Assembly (NCBI RefSeq): GCF_022376445.1
Contig: NW_025955025.1
Span: 62,001-126,000 of the forward strand
DNA: 64,000 nt
Direction: 5' to 3'
Source of the DNA: Fomitopsis serialis
Taxonomy: Eukaryota > Basidiomycota > Agaricomycetes > Polyporales > Fomitopsidaceae
Shown here: positions 32,586-45,900 of the stretch, one piece after another
Numbering within the stretch: position 1 is the first letter of the stretch
How the letters are laid out: each line of letters starts with the position of its first letter
Position numbers and translations under genes: made by a program
Notes under the pieces: model-generated
The model's database searches: none
What the model was told of the DNA's origin: nothing
The model's input: the letters and a program-made list of their open reading frames with translations, nothing else

Positions 32586-34277
32586 TCAAAAATAGAACGC
32601 AAATTCACGACCGACAATGATTTCGCGAATGTCTCCTCGACCGACAAGGGTATCGAAGGCGTCGCTGAAGACGCCGTTAGTTCGGTGGTTGTACTGCAAG
32701 GCGAACGCGTACTTGAGACTATCGACAAGATTCGGAAGTTTAGTGTCCAGAAGGGGCACAGCGAGGTCGCGCAACACGCGTTCCATTGGTATGGCGCGGC
32801 GCGCCCGAGTGTTGCAGGAGTACCAGCTCTGAATGAGGCGAGCGCAAGCCTCGACCGGCGGGTGTTGCTGAAAGTAGGTCACTCGAACGCGATCGAACAA
32901 TCCTTGTTGATTGTAACATTGGTTCGCTGAGCGGATGAGCCAGTTGAATATAAGGTCGCTGCGTATCTTTGCGAAGCCAGCACGAGGTGAGCGCCGCTGT
33001 CCAGAAACACAGAGACGTATTACACACCTTCAGCGTGGCAAGGCGGCTCGCAGAACGCTGTTTGTCGGCTTCGCGAAGATGGTCTTGGAGCGTGGTGAGG
33101 TGACGAGCGAGGGGTGCGGTCACCGGGGTCAGAACGACAACGGTGAATGGTCGGATATGCGTCTTCTGGTCCCATGATATCTTCAGCGAGCCATTGATGG
33201 ACACGATGTCGCCAGGCCTGGGATGGGGTTAGCTTTACACGCATACAATGGAAGCAAGGCTGACCGAACGCGAGGATACATGTCGTCCGGCAGGTTAGGA
33301 TCCACATTGAGCAACTGTATGGTGTTGTTGGATAGGTCCTCGACATCGGCTAATAGACCGTCCGAATCTAGGTCCCAGAAGAGTACTCGAGCGACGACAA
33401 CGAACTGGGGTATGGTGAGGACAAGAGAAGGCCCCAGACCGACTGAGAACTCACGTCAGTGACTTCCCGACCGTAATACGACCAACGCACGGCTGTCTCG
33501 TGATTGACGAAGACATGATGAGCGTCGCGTAGATGTTGCAGTGAATACTTGGGAAATAGAGCCTTGCATGCCGTTGGATCGTGCGCAGACGTTAAGGGAA
33601 CTTGGACTCACGTCTGAGGGAGGCGGTGCAAAACGAACAGAACGCGAAGCAGCGCGGGCATGCACGGAAGCCGTCTAGAGAGGATTGGGATGCGCAAACA
33701 GGGAGATGTATGCATACGGCACCTGAGGCGGAGGACGGGATGGCGTCGCTGCGCGGGTGTGCGAGGCAGATTGATCCTGTCGAGGCATGCCTGCAAGGAT
33801 TGCGACCGACGTTGAGTAGAGGCATACAGAGCAAGCCGCATGCGAAGGCCGGACGATAGTGCGAGGTGGAGTGCGAGAGTTGTTGAAGACTCACTGCGTG
33901 TTGGGAGGGGGTCTGTTGACGGCGAACGCGTGCAACGGAAGAGGTGTACGGAAGGGAAAGTTGACGCGGATACTGGGTGAACGGACGCGCTCGACGACGG
34001 GGTTTGTCGAGGGCCGGAAAGCAGCGCGAATACGAGGAACCGAATCGACATGTCCGGAAACGGGACAGTGTGCGCATCGAGACGCGGCGGGTGGCTCAAA
34101 AGATTCCAAATACAGTACAAGGTTTGACACATCGAAGAGCGCGAGACGAATAGGGTCTAGTTCTACGGAGCTGTCATGTTTTGACAGGAACACTCGGGAC
34201 GAGGAAGCGCGGCGATCTAAGCCTGCTGTGACGTCGGTGTGCAGCTCAGAGAGTGGTCCAGGGAAGTGACCGGCCAT
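32586..34277 (-). CDS. OB-fold/winged-helix protein, RPA32/STN1-like paralogue 3
   Basis: The start is set tentatively at 34,277. Visible blocks: ALFPKYSLQHLRDAHH followed by VRWSYYGREVT (33.45-33.56 kb), VVVARVLFWDLDSDGLLADV, RPGDIVSINGSLKISWD followed by FTVVVLTPVTAPLARHL, then RLIQSWYSCN...MERVLRDLAVPLL and FDTLVGRGDIREIIVG, ending AFYF (stop at 32,586). The stretch from GDIVSINGSLK to LTTLQDHL lines up well in order with the RPA32 OB-fold end (glycine turn, strand, helix), the clearest RPA32-like stretch of the set. The N-terminal exon (33.9-34.28 kb) differs from the other copies. Frames are uninterrupted in the parts I could join. Confidence 0.5.
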
Positions 34278-34436
34278 GGCAAGCGACCAAGGAGAAGGAG
34301 AGGGTTCCAGGGCTTGAATGCGATACCACCGCCGCGTTCAAATTGACATACGAGCCGGCGATTGAGAAGGAGTGCGAACGCATTGCTACAGGCAGTGAGC
34401 CACATACGTCCACATGCGCTAAGAAAACCGGAAGAC

Positions 34437-35964
34437 TCACTTGACAGACGTGGGGCTGTACATGTCAACGTGAGCTAGGGCACACCAAACGTCCCGGAGG
34501 ATGTCAAGGAGCCGGACGAAAGCTTGACAGCGGCGGGTCAGCCGGTAAACCATGCTGATCTTGATGGCGACAAGGCTTGCGTCGTCGACCAGGAGGCCGG
34601 CGATTGCCCATTTGATGTCCCGGTCCAGGGACCACGTGAACTCGGAGATAGGGTGCAGGGGGCCCGGAACGAAGCCCTGGATGGCTACGAGACGTTGCTG
34701 TAGAAATAGAAGATGTGTCAGAATAGGGTTTGACGAGACAAGAAGGCGCCACACTGACATGGTCAACGTCGAGGGACGACCAGCTGTCATAATGAGCGAG
34801 AAGATCGCTGTACGCCTGTAGGTCTGCTTCGATTTGAGGTCTAGAGGACTTCCGCTGAAGGATTTTGAAATCGAGGATGACCAAATGGAGCCACTCCCGA
34901 GCGCCGTCGTCCGCTGGTTCGTAGTTGAAGCCCTCGGGGGAATACTCGATTCGAGCGGTGAAGAGGACGAGGTCGCCATAACTAGAGGTCGTGTTTAGAG
35001 ACCGTCGGACCGGGCAAGGTGAGACTTACCTTGGCTGAGGAGCTGTGAAGGAAGGGAGGGGCACGTCTTCGCCCCACAAGGCACGGAACGTTCGAGTGTC
35101 GTCGACGATCACGGCGTGTATAGAGCCGTCCCGGTAGGTCCATTCCGTGATGCGTGCGACACAAACAAACTGCTGTGAGTGTCAGTGAAGCCAACATGGA
35201 GTGAATGTCAGCATACCTGGTCTATCTTGCAACCGTCAAGCCACCAAATGGGGGCACCGTCGTACTCGCCGGCGATCTGAGCACGGCAAACGGATTCCAA
35301 CGAGAGCGGTCGAAGGTTGGAGACCATGATGTCCTGTGAAGGAACGCGACGTGAGCGAAAGCAGCCGAGGAGACGACCCGACATACCCTTGAGACACCGG
35401 GTGTCATAGCGAAAGGGGAGCTGTCCCAATCGGTGGGAGTCTGGGTTTTGCCGTGAGCAGCCGTGTCACCGTTCATCGAGGTACTGTTAACGACGTCATG
35501 CGCCTTCTGAGACGGGACGATCGCAGAACCTCCCAAGAGTTCTGCGAAAGCCTGATAAGTGTCTAGAGATGTTCCAGAAGAATGAAAATCACCCTGCAAA
35601 GGAGACGCTGTGTCATGCTCTTGCCATTTGACGACGAGCGACGTGTCAACGTCGGGCGGGTCACTGGGAAGTGGGGCGGCGTCGCCGGGAGCGGGTGTCG
35701 CCCTGTCGTGAACGTTGCTCAGGACGTACGCAGGCGACGGGGTCCGGCGTGCGGCGACAGGAGGCGGGTCGAGTGCTTCAGCCGCTTGGAGGAGGGCTGG
35801 ATCGTCGCCTTACGAATCTTGAGTCGAATAACGCGTAATGGCAAAGGTAGACATACTGTAGTACTGGAAGTAATCTGTTGTCAGAAAGCACGCCCTCAGC
35901 AAGTCGCGAATGAGTGGCAAGGTCATTGAGACTCACCGTCAGAGGGTGGGTCAGAGGCAGGCAT
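34437..35964 (-). CDS. OB-fold/winged-helix protein, RPA32/STN1-like paralogue 4
   Basis: A 28-bp first exon (35,937-35,964) starts MPASDPPSD. A Pro/Ala-rich exon follows, then LRPLSLESVC...IWWLDGCKIDQ, FVCVARITEWTYRDGSIHAV and YGDLVLFTARIEYS (OB-like core), a helix-rich block, and WAIAGLLVDDASLVAIKISM ending MVYRLT as a single winged-helix-like unit, with the stop at 34,437. The C-terminal half is shorter than in paralogues 1-3: the first winged-helix block is weak or missing, so this copy may be the RPA32-like version and the others STN1-like. It is divergent from the 36,190 gene, with about 225 bp between starts. Confidence 0.5.
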
Positions 35965-36189
35965 GTTTGGACGAGTACGATGATGGAAGGAAGCAAGTTT
36001 TGTGGATGTATGCGCGGATCGCTTCAACGAGGAAAGCTGGACAATGTGAAGGGATGTGATAATGACCGCAGGACACCATAAATGGATGTCTGACGTTACA
36101 GCCAACGCACAAAAGTCGTCAACTACCAACGTACCTTCAACGGCTCGAGGTCCTGTCAGACGTAGGTCTTCGGTCAGCCCTGAACAACG

Positions 36190-37418
36190 ATGAGACGCTA
36201 TAGAACTTACCGAACTGGTACAGAGATGCCTGGACAAACGACTATGCCTGGTGCCGAGCGGTGGACCGGTGCTGACGGAGCAGCCAACGCTCAAGTAACG
36301 AGACGGATTCAAGGGTTGACTGAGAGGCTGCAACAGGGAGATAGGATGGACTTCAAGGTGAGCTGCGCAGCGTACACGAAGGACCAGAGACTTACAGAGG
36401 GAAGGTGTGGGACCTGAGGTTGCAGAAATCGCTGCTGGACGTACAACGCGAAAAGACTGCCTTGACCAGTGGAACGTACGAGGCTTCGGCGTGGAGAAAC
36501 GCGAGCGATGCAGCGAGACAGTACGTGCTGAAAAGCCTAGCAGCCGTGCTAAGCAGCAAGGAACGGCTGGAAATGACGTTGGCGAGAGAGTATTCCGCGA
36601 CGCAAGCAGAATGTCAGGATTTTCTAGCGAGTTGCGTGAGTGGAGAGTTGGAGACGGATACCATGACAAGGGAGGTGGTGGAGCGATACAAGAGAGATTC
36701 GAGAGAATGGGATGAGATAGCCGCAGTGATGGCGAGGTCACACATAAGCCAGAGGAAGAACGGTTGGGCTGTGTCCGCGGCCGAAGAAAGCAACCCGGCG
36801 CGTGGGTGGGTGTACTTCGCTTGCGCGAACGGAATACTGGGGAGGGAGCTGCGGGCGTGTGGCAGGCGGTGGCGAGAGAAGGCTGGCTGCAAGGACTTGG
36901 ACAACTCGGGCGTTGGATGTGTAGGCATGGCGACCTCGGGGTGGACATGGCAAGCGTCATGCTCTCGCGTATGGACAGCCCGTTGCCTGTGGAATGGGTG
37001 CAGGGAGTTGTGTACGAAGCCATTCAACTCGAAAAGCGTGCGCTGGAAGGTACGGGTCTGACATGTTCCTGGGGACGTAGCACTGACGACGAAGACAGAG
37101 GACCTGGGACGCGATCACCTAGGCATATCCGTTGAACGCGTTCACGGATACGTCGACTACCTAGGCAACACTGTACTCCGCGCACTGGGCGTAGGCTCCG
37201 CGAGCGTTGAGCGGCTGAACAACCCGTTCTATCCATACGGTGGTGTCGCGTCGCATGCCGAGAGCCGGCTCTTCGCGTCGAAGGATAGCCCGCACTCGTT
37301 TTCATTCATGCTGTTGCAGTGGTCGATCGGGGTGTGGGAAGGGTTGGGATTGAATGTCCATAGAGCTGGGTACGCTCGAGACGGTGAAGACGACCCAGGT
37401 TCGCGAAAGCTCCATTGA
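36190..37418 (+). CDS. Unknown 357-residue protein
   Basis: Four exons join with consistent phases: 36,190-36,294, 36,345-36,809, 36,866-37,049 and 37,099-37,418, for 357 residues and a TGA stop. The middle is strongly helical and charged (LRLQKSLLDVQREKTA, ERLEMTLAREY), probably coiled coil. The C-terminal part has a Gly/Tyr-rich patch (NNPFYPYGGVASHAE) and hydrophobic stretches. I do not recognise the family. It is divergent from paralogue 4 and converges with the 676-residue gene, whose stop is 142 bp away. A long antisense frame covers it but has Ser/Pro-biased composition typical of shadows. Confidence 0.55.
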
Positions 37419-37559
37419 TGGATTCGACTAATGTGTACAGTAGAAGCGATGAGGTACATGATTAACACTGAGGCTGACTACGTAGATTGGACGACAGACC
37501 CGATATCCAAAGTCACTAGATGGTACTGTATTAGCAATTTAGACGAAGAGACCGAAACC

Positions 37560-39689
37560 TCAGGCGGACGGGAGGCGGTGGGGAACGACAGCCGCACGCC
37601 CGGTGACGTCGTAAAACGTCTGGCAATAAAAGGAAACTACGTCGTGCTCAATCTCGACGACGAGTTGAGGATGATCTTCGGGACGGAGGTGCCGCTGCAT
37701 AGAGTGGGAGTTTGGCCAATGCAACACAACACGTCGAAGGCACTCCACAAACACGGCGAGGTTTTGGCGATGCAGCGACGCAAGGCCCACGTTACTTTGA
37801 GGATAATGCGTTGGAACGAGCTGGCGATCGGCGAAGCAAGCGGAGAGGAGCGCAAGACGGTCATTGCGAAGAACAGGCGGTTTGGACGCCATCCCGGAGA
37901 GCTTGAAGTCGACCGCGGATAACTCCAGTCGAAATGATAGCTCGTAGAGCTCCCAAACCACTTGACGCACGAAGCTGGGTGCCGGGTTGCGTATGGGAGT
38001 GGCGACGGAGAATTCGTGCCATCTGACGGAGGACGGCGTGCGGAAGTCGGAAGTGGGGAAGAACTGACCAAACGCGCTCATGGCTTCCATACGGGCCTTT
38101 GCGGAGGCACTCAATTTCGATGTGGCATCATGCTGCGACGCAGCAGAACGGCGCTGTTCATCAGTCATGACGAGCAGTGCGTTCCATACCTGTTTGTTGA
38201 AAGGCACCACAGCTGCAGTGTACACGACCTTCTTCATGTGAGCGAGCCAAGCCGGACGGATCGTGAGCCAAGTCTCGAGGAAACGGGTGAGGCTACTGGC
38301 GGTGGCGAACGAAGCTGGGTTTGGGCAATAGTAGCCCCCGGGAATACGATCCCTCTGCAAACGTGTAGGATCGTTCTGGACGCGTGTAAGAGTGTTCGCC
38401 CACTGGGATATGGGAGGCGGTATCAACGGATGCTCTGGATCGACAAAGTGGTCGCGCCCTGCCTTCGCCTTCGGAGGAGTGTGTTTGGCATCTGAGGAGC
38501 ATTAGTGAGTCAAAACGAAAGGAAGAAGCGAAGGTCTTACCTGTTGGGGGCGGCGCGGTGTGAGACGACTTGCCTTTCTTCGGAGGTGTAAGGGAAGTCG
38601 CCGTCTCCGGATCAGGGCTCAGTGGCCGCCGCCTCGAACCAGAACCGGACGCAGCTTGTGGGAGGAGCGGCGGAGCATCCGGTATGCCGGGAGTGTATTG
38701 GAACCTCCCAAACAGGTGGGTAGCCGTGAGGTGCACACGACCGGGAGGACCAGAATAATAGGTGGGGTATGAGGGATCGTACTCCTGCAAGGTGACTTGC
38801 CGTTCCTCCGGTTGCACGAGGTCGACAACGTCTGTGATCTTCAACTCCGGGAGGAGGTGCCGATAGGGACGAATGAACCACACCGGGATGCCAGCACGGA
38901 ATAGTCGTTGAACGATGACGGGGTCATCGGAAATCGCCCCCATGAGACGAGTGTCGGCCGAATGACGCCTCGCGTCCACCATACGATGCGTGAATGTCCT
39001 CGCAAACTCCATGTACGCGGTGGCCTCGGAGTAGTATCGCTGGTACTCTCGATTCTCCCAGACGAATTGTTGCAAGGTCATGGGAACGCTCTTCATACGC
39101 TCGACCGCGTCGAACGCCGAAAGCACGTAGTTCTTCAAAGGTGCGTGTATATTAGGGGGGATGCCGCCAGTGAAGTCCGACGTCGCCGCATCCTCCCGGA
39201 TGAACACCTCCATCTGGTTCTTCAGGTCCTCGAGATCACGGGCTAGGATCGGAGATCGATCGTAGTGAACGACGACGAGGCGTTCGTCATTCTCACCGAC
39301 CGTGCTTGTGAAACGATAGTGGTCGGACATGACGTTGTCCATAACAGACGCAGGCATCTCAGAGGACCCGGGGTAGAATGGGTCAGGGAGTATACAGAGG
39401 TGTGTGAATTTCGAGTCGAAAAGTTGTGGCCAACGATGAGGATCCGCGGATCCGTACCAACCATCTCGACGTCCACGGACCTCGACCTTGTCGGTCGAAA
39501 TTGCGGGGATCCACTCCGCATTCGGGGTTGAGATCCAGCGCGTGTCGTCCAGGCGAGCGGCACAGATCGCGTCGGTGAAGTACCAAATGTCTACAATGGT
39601 TGAGCCATTGCGTGTAAATTACTTCGCGAACGCAACTTACTATCTAAACGCCCAGTTTGAGACCGTACGACAGGGGTGGTGGACTGCAT
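37560..39689 (-). CDS. 676-residue unnamed basidiomycete family protein
   Basis: Three exons (39,641-39,689, 38,541-39,590, 37,560-38,491) give an unbroken 676-residue protein. It begins MQSTTPVV and includes IWYFTDAICAARLDDTRW, LMGAISDDPVIVQRLF, RAGIPVWFIRP and, near the C-terminal part, FLETWLTIRPAWL. I know the AGIPVWFIRP and WLTIRPAWL signatures from a widespread but unnamed family of agaricomycete proteins. No catalytic motif is visible. A Ser/Pro/Lys linker (about residue 360) separates two helical halves. The start is fixed by the short first exon and its GTAAGT donor. It lies directly downstream of the RecQ-type gene on the same strand; such families are often found near repeats, but its role is unknown. 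Confidence 0.75.
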
Positions 39690-39924
39690 GGAGAGGATGT
39701 ATATGTATACGAGTGGAGAAACGCGCAAGGGCGCCGAAAGTGGCTGCGAGGACTCGTGCAAACGAACATAAACCATGTGACCGACAACTGAAAAGGTAAC
39801 ATATGACTAATTGGCGTGAGGTAATGTAAAGGAACGCGACAGGAATGGAACAATATTGCAGGAGCGAGCAGTGAGCGTTGTAGGAAACGAAGAGATCCTA
39901 CGAAAAATGAGCGGGGAAATGCAC

Positions 39925-42900
39925 TCACGGCAAGCATGACTTACAATTCGTGATCAGACCACGGGCAGTGCAAATCCAGTGGAAGAGGCGGATTTGGTTG
40001 CCCAACTTGTCCTCGGTCTGTGCCAACCACGACATGAAAGTTTCTACTGTTTGAGGCAGTTCATGTCCGTGGTCCTTGCTGTAGAGCCTACGACAATTGC
40101 GGTCGGCAAAGACGACGTAGAGGGCAGGCTTGATGATGTCGAAGAACTCGCAATCGGTGGGGGACCCCGGCCCATGCCACCCGAAGTGTGTAGCCTTATT
40201 GCGCTGCGCCAGAAACTAAGGAGGCCATAGAAGTGAAGTCGGATGGAACACTGACCTGAGGACGAAAACATTTAAAACAATTGCCGTTGGGTAGTCGCAC
40301 CTGCTCCTTGAACTTCTGCCATACGGTATCAGTTGCCGAGCAAAGGCGGTCGGGGCACGAGGTGCTGGCGTGGTCGTACGGGAGAGCCCGAACCGCGCAT
40401 TTGGAGCACTTGTTGAAGAGGAAATGGGACAACACATCGTCAACGTTGCGGGCAATTGACTTCAGTACGTCCTGCTCGGCTGTCGCTCGCATTGAATCCA
40501 ACGTGACTCTCGTACCAACGGAGTTCGACGAATCGTCGAGTCCACTGGTTTCAACGCCAGGGAGTTGTCGCCGGGTGAGGGAAGGTTCGAGAGGACGGCG
40601 TGAAGTGGAAGGGGCATTATATGAGGCAGACGAGTACCGGATAGTGGGAGCTGAGGGACGCATCGAAGGGCGACCGGAGACCTGAGACGGCAAGGACGTT
40701 GACGGTAGGGACGGCGTCCTTGTTGTCGCTGATCCACGCGATGCGCTGGAGGACGAGCCGGGCGTAGCTAACGAATTGAATGACCGTGCGGTCAGCATTG
40801 GCGGTGATTGACGGGTGGAATGGCGCGCGTTAGGCCGAGCACGGTCGACGAAAGACTGGGTAGGAGAAATAACAGGCGAAGGAGCAGGCGTTTGGTCAAA
40901 GTGGACACGCCGCCGCTTGGTGGTGGTAGGTGTCGGCAAGTGGGTAAAATCCCCAAAGGGTTGCCACACAGTGTGAGACATCATTCGGTCCTCGAAACCA
41001 GGAGACGGTGATCGCTCAAACTCGTGCACATCGCCACCGTAATCGTCGCGAGACCGGCGGAGTGGGACTAAGCTCGACGTGAGGCGCGACTTCGAGATGT
41101 ACTCAGGGACTAGAACCATTTGCATGTCGTCGCGTCTGCGAAAATTGTGAGAGGAATTTGTAGAAGACAGGGAGGCCACATACGATTTGGCATGAGGAGT
41201 GCGCGGGGCAGGGTCTCTGGGAGGAGCAGGCACGGTGAGTCTTGTCGAGGGATGGTATCGAGACGGTACGTACAGTTCATCGTGAGGTGTTATGCCAATA
41301 TCACCACGGAGCGACTGTTCCTCTTGAACGGCGCGACGTTGTACGACGCCACGACTGTAGGGAATTGAGTGAAGGGTTGACGAAGGCGAGAAACGAACGC
41401 ACGGTGAGGGAGATGGGGAAATCTGGTCATCGAGCTGGTTGGTAGGCGAATGGAAAGTGGGCAGGACGGAAGGAGCCTCCGGTGCAAGGAAATTGTACCT
41501 GCGGAAAGATGATATAAGTCACGAGAGCACGAATACTAGGAGATTAGAAGACGTACGCGTCAGGAAGATCCTCGTGAGTAATCTCGAAAGTCGGAGACTG
41601 TGGCAGAGGGACATCTGGGAAGTCGACGTTGGAAAAGTCGTGAGGGGCAACGATAGGATCAGGGAACATGGCGAGGGGAGGTGGGTTGGGATTATCCATC
41701 TCGCGAGCGCAGACGTCGCACAAGTTAGGATTAATGAGTACGCTACATTGGGTCGGCGCGCCGTCGAGGAATTCAGCGAGACGGATTCGACGGCAGATGT
41801 CATCTTCGTTACACCAGGTTTTGATGACCCCAGCGCCGATCGTGTCAGGATCAGCAACGCGGACTTGCTCGGATTGCAGGAAGTATACAGCGGAAGTGCC
41901 AAATCGACGATCCCTGCACATGCGCCCAGATTCTTGGTAATAGCTTGAGGGGTCGCGCGGAAGACCCCAGTGGAATACGAAACGGATGGAGGAGAGATCG
42001 AGGCCTTCACCGAGGACGCTAGTGGAGACAAGAACTTGAAGGTCGCCTCGGACAAACTGGCGCAGGAGCATGGTCTTGGTGTCGGGCTCGAGCTTGGAGT
42101 GAAAGGCGTCGACGCCCAGTTGTCGCGCCACTATCTCTACCTCGGCGACAGTCTTGCAAAATATGAGACCACGTTCATGTGGCTCCAGACGCAGAATGCT
42201 GTCCTTGACCTCGGGAATGAAAGCGTCGTTCATGGCCGCCTTGGTGCGAAACGATTTCAATTGAATGCTGATTTCTGGACGAACTGAGGGGAGACGGAAC
42301 ACGACGATATCACTAACGTTCAGCTTATGGAAGAGCGGGGTTTCCAGGTGGGGGGCGAGAGTGGCAGTTAGCAGGATGAATGGGACACCGACCTCACGAA
42401 GGTGACGCATGTCGTCAAAACACTCGCGGAAGGACGCTTGAGTGATCATGAGATGTGCTTCGTCGAAGACGAGACGGAGCAGACGCTGATTTTGATGCAG
42501 CTGGTTGATGAAGTCGACGAAAGGTTTGGTGTTCAAGTGCTCAGGCGATACCAACACGAGTGGAACAAAACAGGACTCCAGGGTGTCACTTGGCTGCCAT
42601 CGGCGGGTTCGGATGCCATGCTCCCCGGCGCGCCGAGTAAAGTCTGCGTGGAGAGATAGAAGAGGGACGATGACGACGGTGGTCCGCTCGGACTCGTACA
42701 TCTTCGCTGGAAGGAAGAAGAGCAACGACTTGCCATGGCCGGTAGGGAGACAGACGAGCATGTTGACCTTGCGACTGAGATAAGCCACGAGCGCCTGACC
42801 TTGCAGTGGTGAGCTGAACGACGCAGTGTTATCCTTGAGAAAGTCGCGCAGCGCTTTGAGAACCCCAGAGGTAACCGCGTACTGACTTGTTGATGCTGGA

Positions 42901-45900
42901 GTGACAGTTACAGCGCTCGGCCGATGATCCAGAGTCAATACAGCAGCGATGCGATGCATGGACCGCTCGAGCGTGGGCAGGACGCCAGACGTTATGGGGC
43001 CAGGAAGGTGCCGTCCGAGGTATGGAAGGAGTCGGGCGGCGATTTGGTCTGCAAAGGCCTCGGGATCGATGGCTGGAGCAGCCGAAGCGGTTGGCGCATC
43101 AGCGGCGGGAACGATTGTGTAGCTACCCTTGCCGTTGGGGTCATACTTCTTGCCCATACCGATCTCGAAATGGAAATAGGTACTGGCACAAATTTGGGCT
43201 ATGACGCGCTGGGGATCCTCGCCGGGGAGCATGCCGTTGCTGATTCCATAATGCGAATCGTAAACACGCCTCCTGTGACCACGCTGGAGCTCGTACGGGT
43301 GCGTTGTGTCGTCTGAATAATCAACGGGACGAGCATACCGGCTGAGCGCAGACACAAGCTGTCTGTGGTCGCGCAGGCCAATCTCGCAGCGCAGGTACAT
43401 GGCGGTGTCAGCGCGGAGGCACGCAGATACATCCTGCCCACCTAGGGGCCTATGAAGGCCAGGAAAGAGGTAATGCGTGAAGCGTTGCACGACTGCTTCG
43501 TCGTAGAACACCTTTGCGAAAGCGATCTGGACGGGGCGTACGAAGGCGAGATAGAAGAGGAGTCGTTGAGCAACTTCGGGAGCTGGCACGCGAACGATGA
43601 TCTTGTCGCGGCCAGTCTGTGGACGAGCTGAAATGAGCAAGGCAGACGGTCAAAGATCATATAAACGACTAACCTGATCTGCGCACTTCCAATACCCTGT
43701 GAGGATGACGAGGAAGCCATGCATGACGTAGAGGTTGCGAGCAGAACCACCCCGAATGTTGCGGACGGTGACGGTTGCCAGCTCCTCGCCACGGGCGGGC
43801 TGGCCATACGAGAGGTGTATCATCGTGCAGAGGCGCTGCTCGGCCTCATACGCGTCGCGCAAGAACTGCTGGCAGCGAAGGGACTTCCACACAACTTGGT
43901 CGCCGTGGACATAGTGGAAGGATCCCGCCAAGTCAGAGTTGTTTAAGATGAGGCGAAGAAGAGCATGCTGAACGTCGCCCATCTTATTACGAGGATCATC
44001 GAAGAAATTGAAGTCTGCATCGAAGTTTCGCGGTTGATCGTATATCGAGGAGATGAGCTCGGGTAGAGTGAAAGCAGGGTCGTCTTGCGGAATGCCACAC
44101 AAAAGCTTGGACGACAAGATTGCGTCAAACTCGGCCATGGCGCCTCTGACGACGGACGCAATGGAGCTATGGGTGAACTCGATATCCTCGTGCAGGATGG
44201 TGGTACACTCGACATCCTTAAACTGGACGCGGGCCATGCTGTCGTCCTGATTCTCCATTGCGTGTAGGATACCAGCGAGCGCAGCAGAATACGCATACGG
44301 TGTCTCGGCGTCGGAGATGAGGTACGTACGAAGTTGAGTATAGACTCTGTGAACGAAACTGAGTAGAGAGGGGAGGGAGGCGTGAGAGATACGTACGGAT
44401 AGAAGTTGCTGTCTTGCGATTGAATGCGAGACAGGATCTCGGTGAACATAGTTGCGCGCATGATGTAGATTAACTGCGCGTTGAGTCTGCGAATGTCATT
44501 CGTTTTGATGAAGTCGCCGTCGGTCGCGACCGCGCTGAGGACCTGGAAGCGAGTGATTGGAGAGAAATATCTGTCGATTGTTGAACTGGGTGACGAATGG
44601 GCGACGAGGGAATATAAGACGTCATGTACGAGAGTCTGTAAACTAGTATCTGAGAGCAGACCGGCTAGCGCGTCAGCCAGACTTCGGCACGCAACCCGCT
44701 GGTATTCAGTCAAGGGTACGTGGTAGGGCTCGTCTGGCAATTCGAGAACGCGCAGAGCGAACAGAAGGAGCTGCGCGAGGTATCTTGAATACTGCAATAA
44801 CGACGGCCGGCTGAGGGGAATAAATGCACCGGAGGAAGGGTCGCTACAAGACATGAATGCGCATACAAAGTGAAACAACGCGAAGACTTACTCGCTGAAC
44901 TGGGCCATGCGACGCTTGATCTGCGGGGGGGTTGTCTCCAAGGCTGACACCACCTTCTCCAAGTAGGAAAGGGCACAGGCGCGAACGGCGGCGGCGTCAG
45001 AATCGCCGTCCTGAATGTCCACCAAGGAATGAATGAAAGAAGGTTGGAGGCCAAGGACATGGGACAACCACTTCTCCTTCGCTATGAATCGGCTAAGCGA
45101 ACGCTCGTTGGCAGGCGCAGCGATGGGCTCGGCAGACGGGTCAGGGGGAATGACGGCTCGGAGGTAGAGATCAAAAGGCGTGGCTGAGTCGGGTTGGGAC
45201 GGCAAGGACGGAAGAGTAACAGGAAAGACACGTCGACGATTGTTGGTGAAGAATGTCTGGCCTGGGCAACGATAGTACGAGCGGGCAGGATTACAACTAG
45301 TCTTCGAGAAGTGGTTCTTGGTCAGCGAATACTCGGAGCCGTATCCGCGGTGGCAGCGCGAGCAGAAGTAGGAATCGACGATGTTGAGGCCAAAAACGGC
45401 AGACGGAAAAGCATTAGCTGATAAGGCGGGGACAAAAGACTCGCGAGTCTGCACCAAGTCATACGGAGACAGGGCAGTTGTCACGGCGGCATCCTTCACG
45501 GTGACATGACCATGACTTCGCAGATGGGTGGTAAGGTGAACGGGCGCGACACAGCACTTGCAACCAACGCATATAACAACGCGGTGAGTGGTATTGACCA
45601 CTATGCCCCAGCGTTGAAAGTCAGCGGTGACAACTGTCTCCGGTCCAGGAGCGATGCTGGATTGCATAGAAGGGTGGGGGTCCTCCTGAGGTTCCAAGGC
45701 GGCGTCAGCATCTTCGTGGTTCGGCGGATCAGACAGGTCGATGGGAGCAGAAAACGGCGAGGACGCGCGAGAGGAAGCCACGGGAACTTCCTGAGACAGG
45801 CGAGCATCTTGGGGCTCAGGGAAGGAAGGAGAAGACGAACGGAGCATGTCATTGAAATGCGAAGGAGAAGGCGGAGACGAGGCCGGAAGGTGAGACTCAG

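Noticed and set aside
35923..37023. 366-codon minus-strand frame
   Set aside because: It is Ser/Pro/His-rich, covers the first exon of paralogue 4 in the wrong frame, and is antisense to a gene with four phase-consistent exons.
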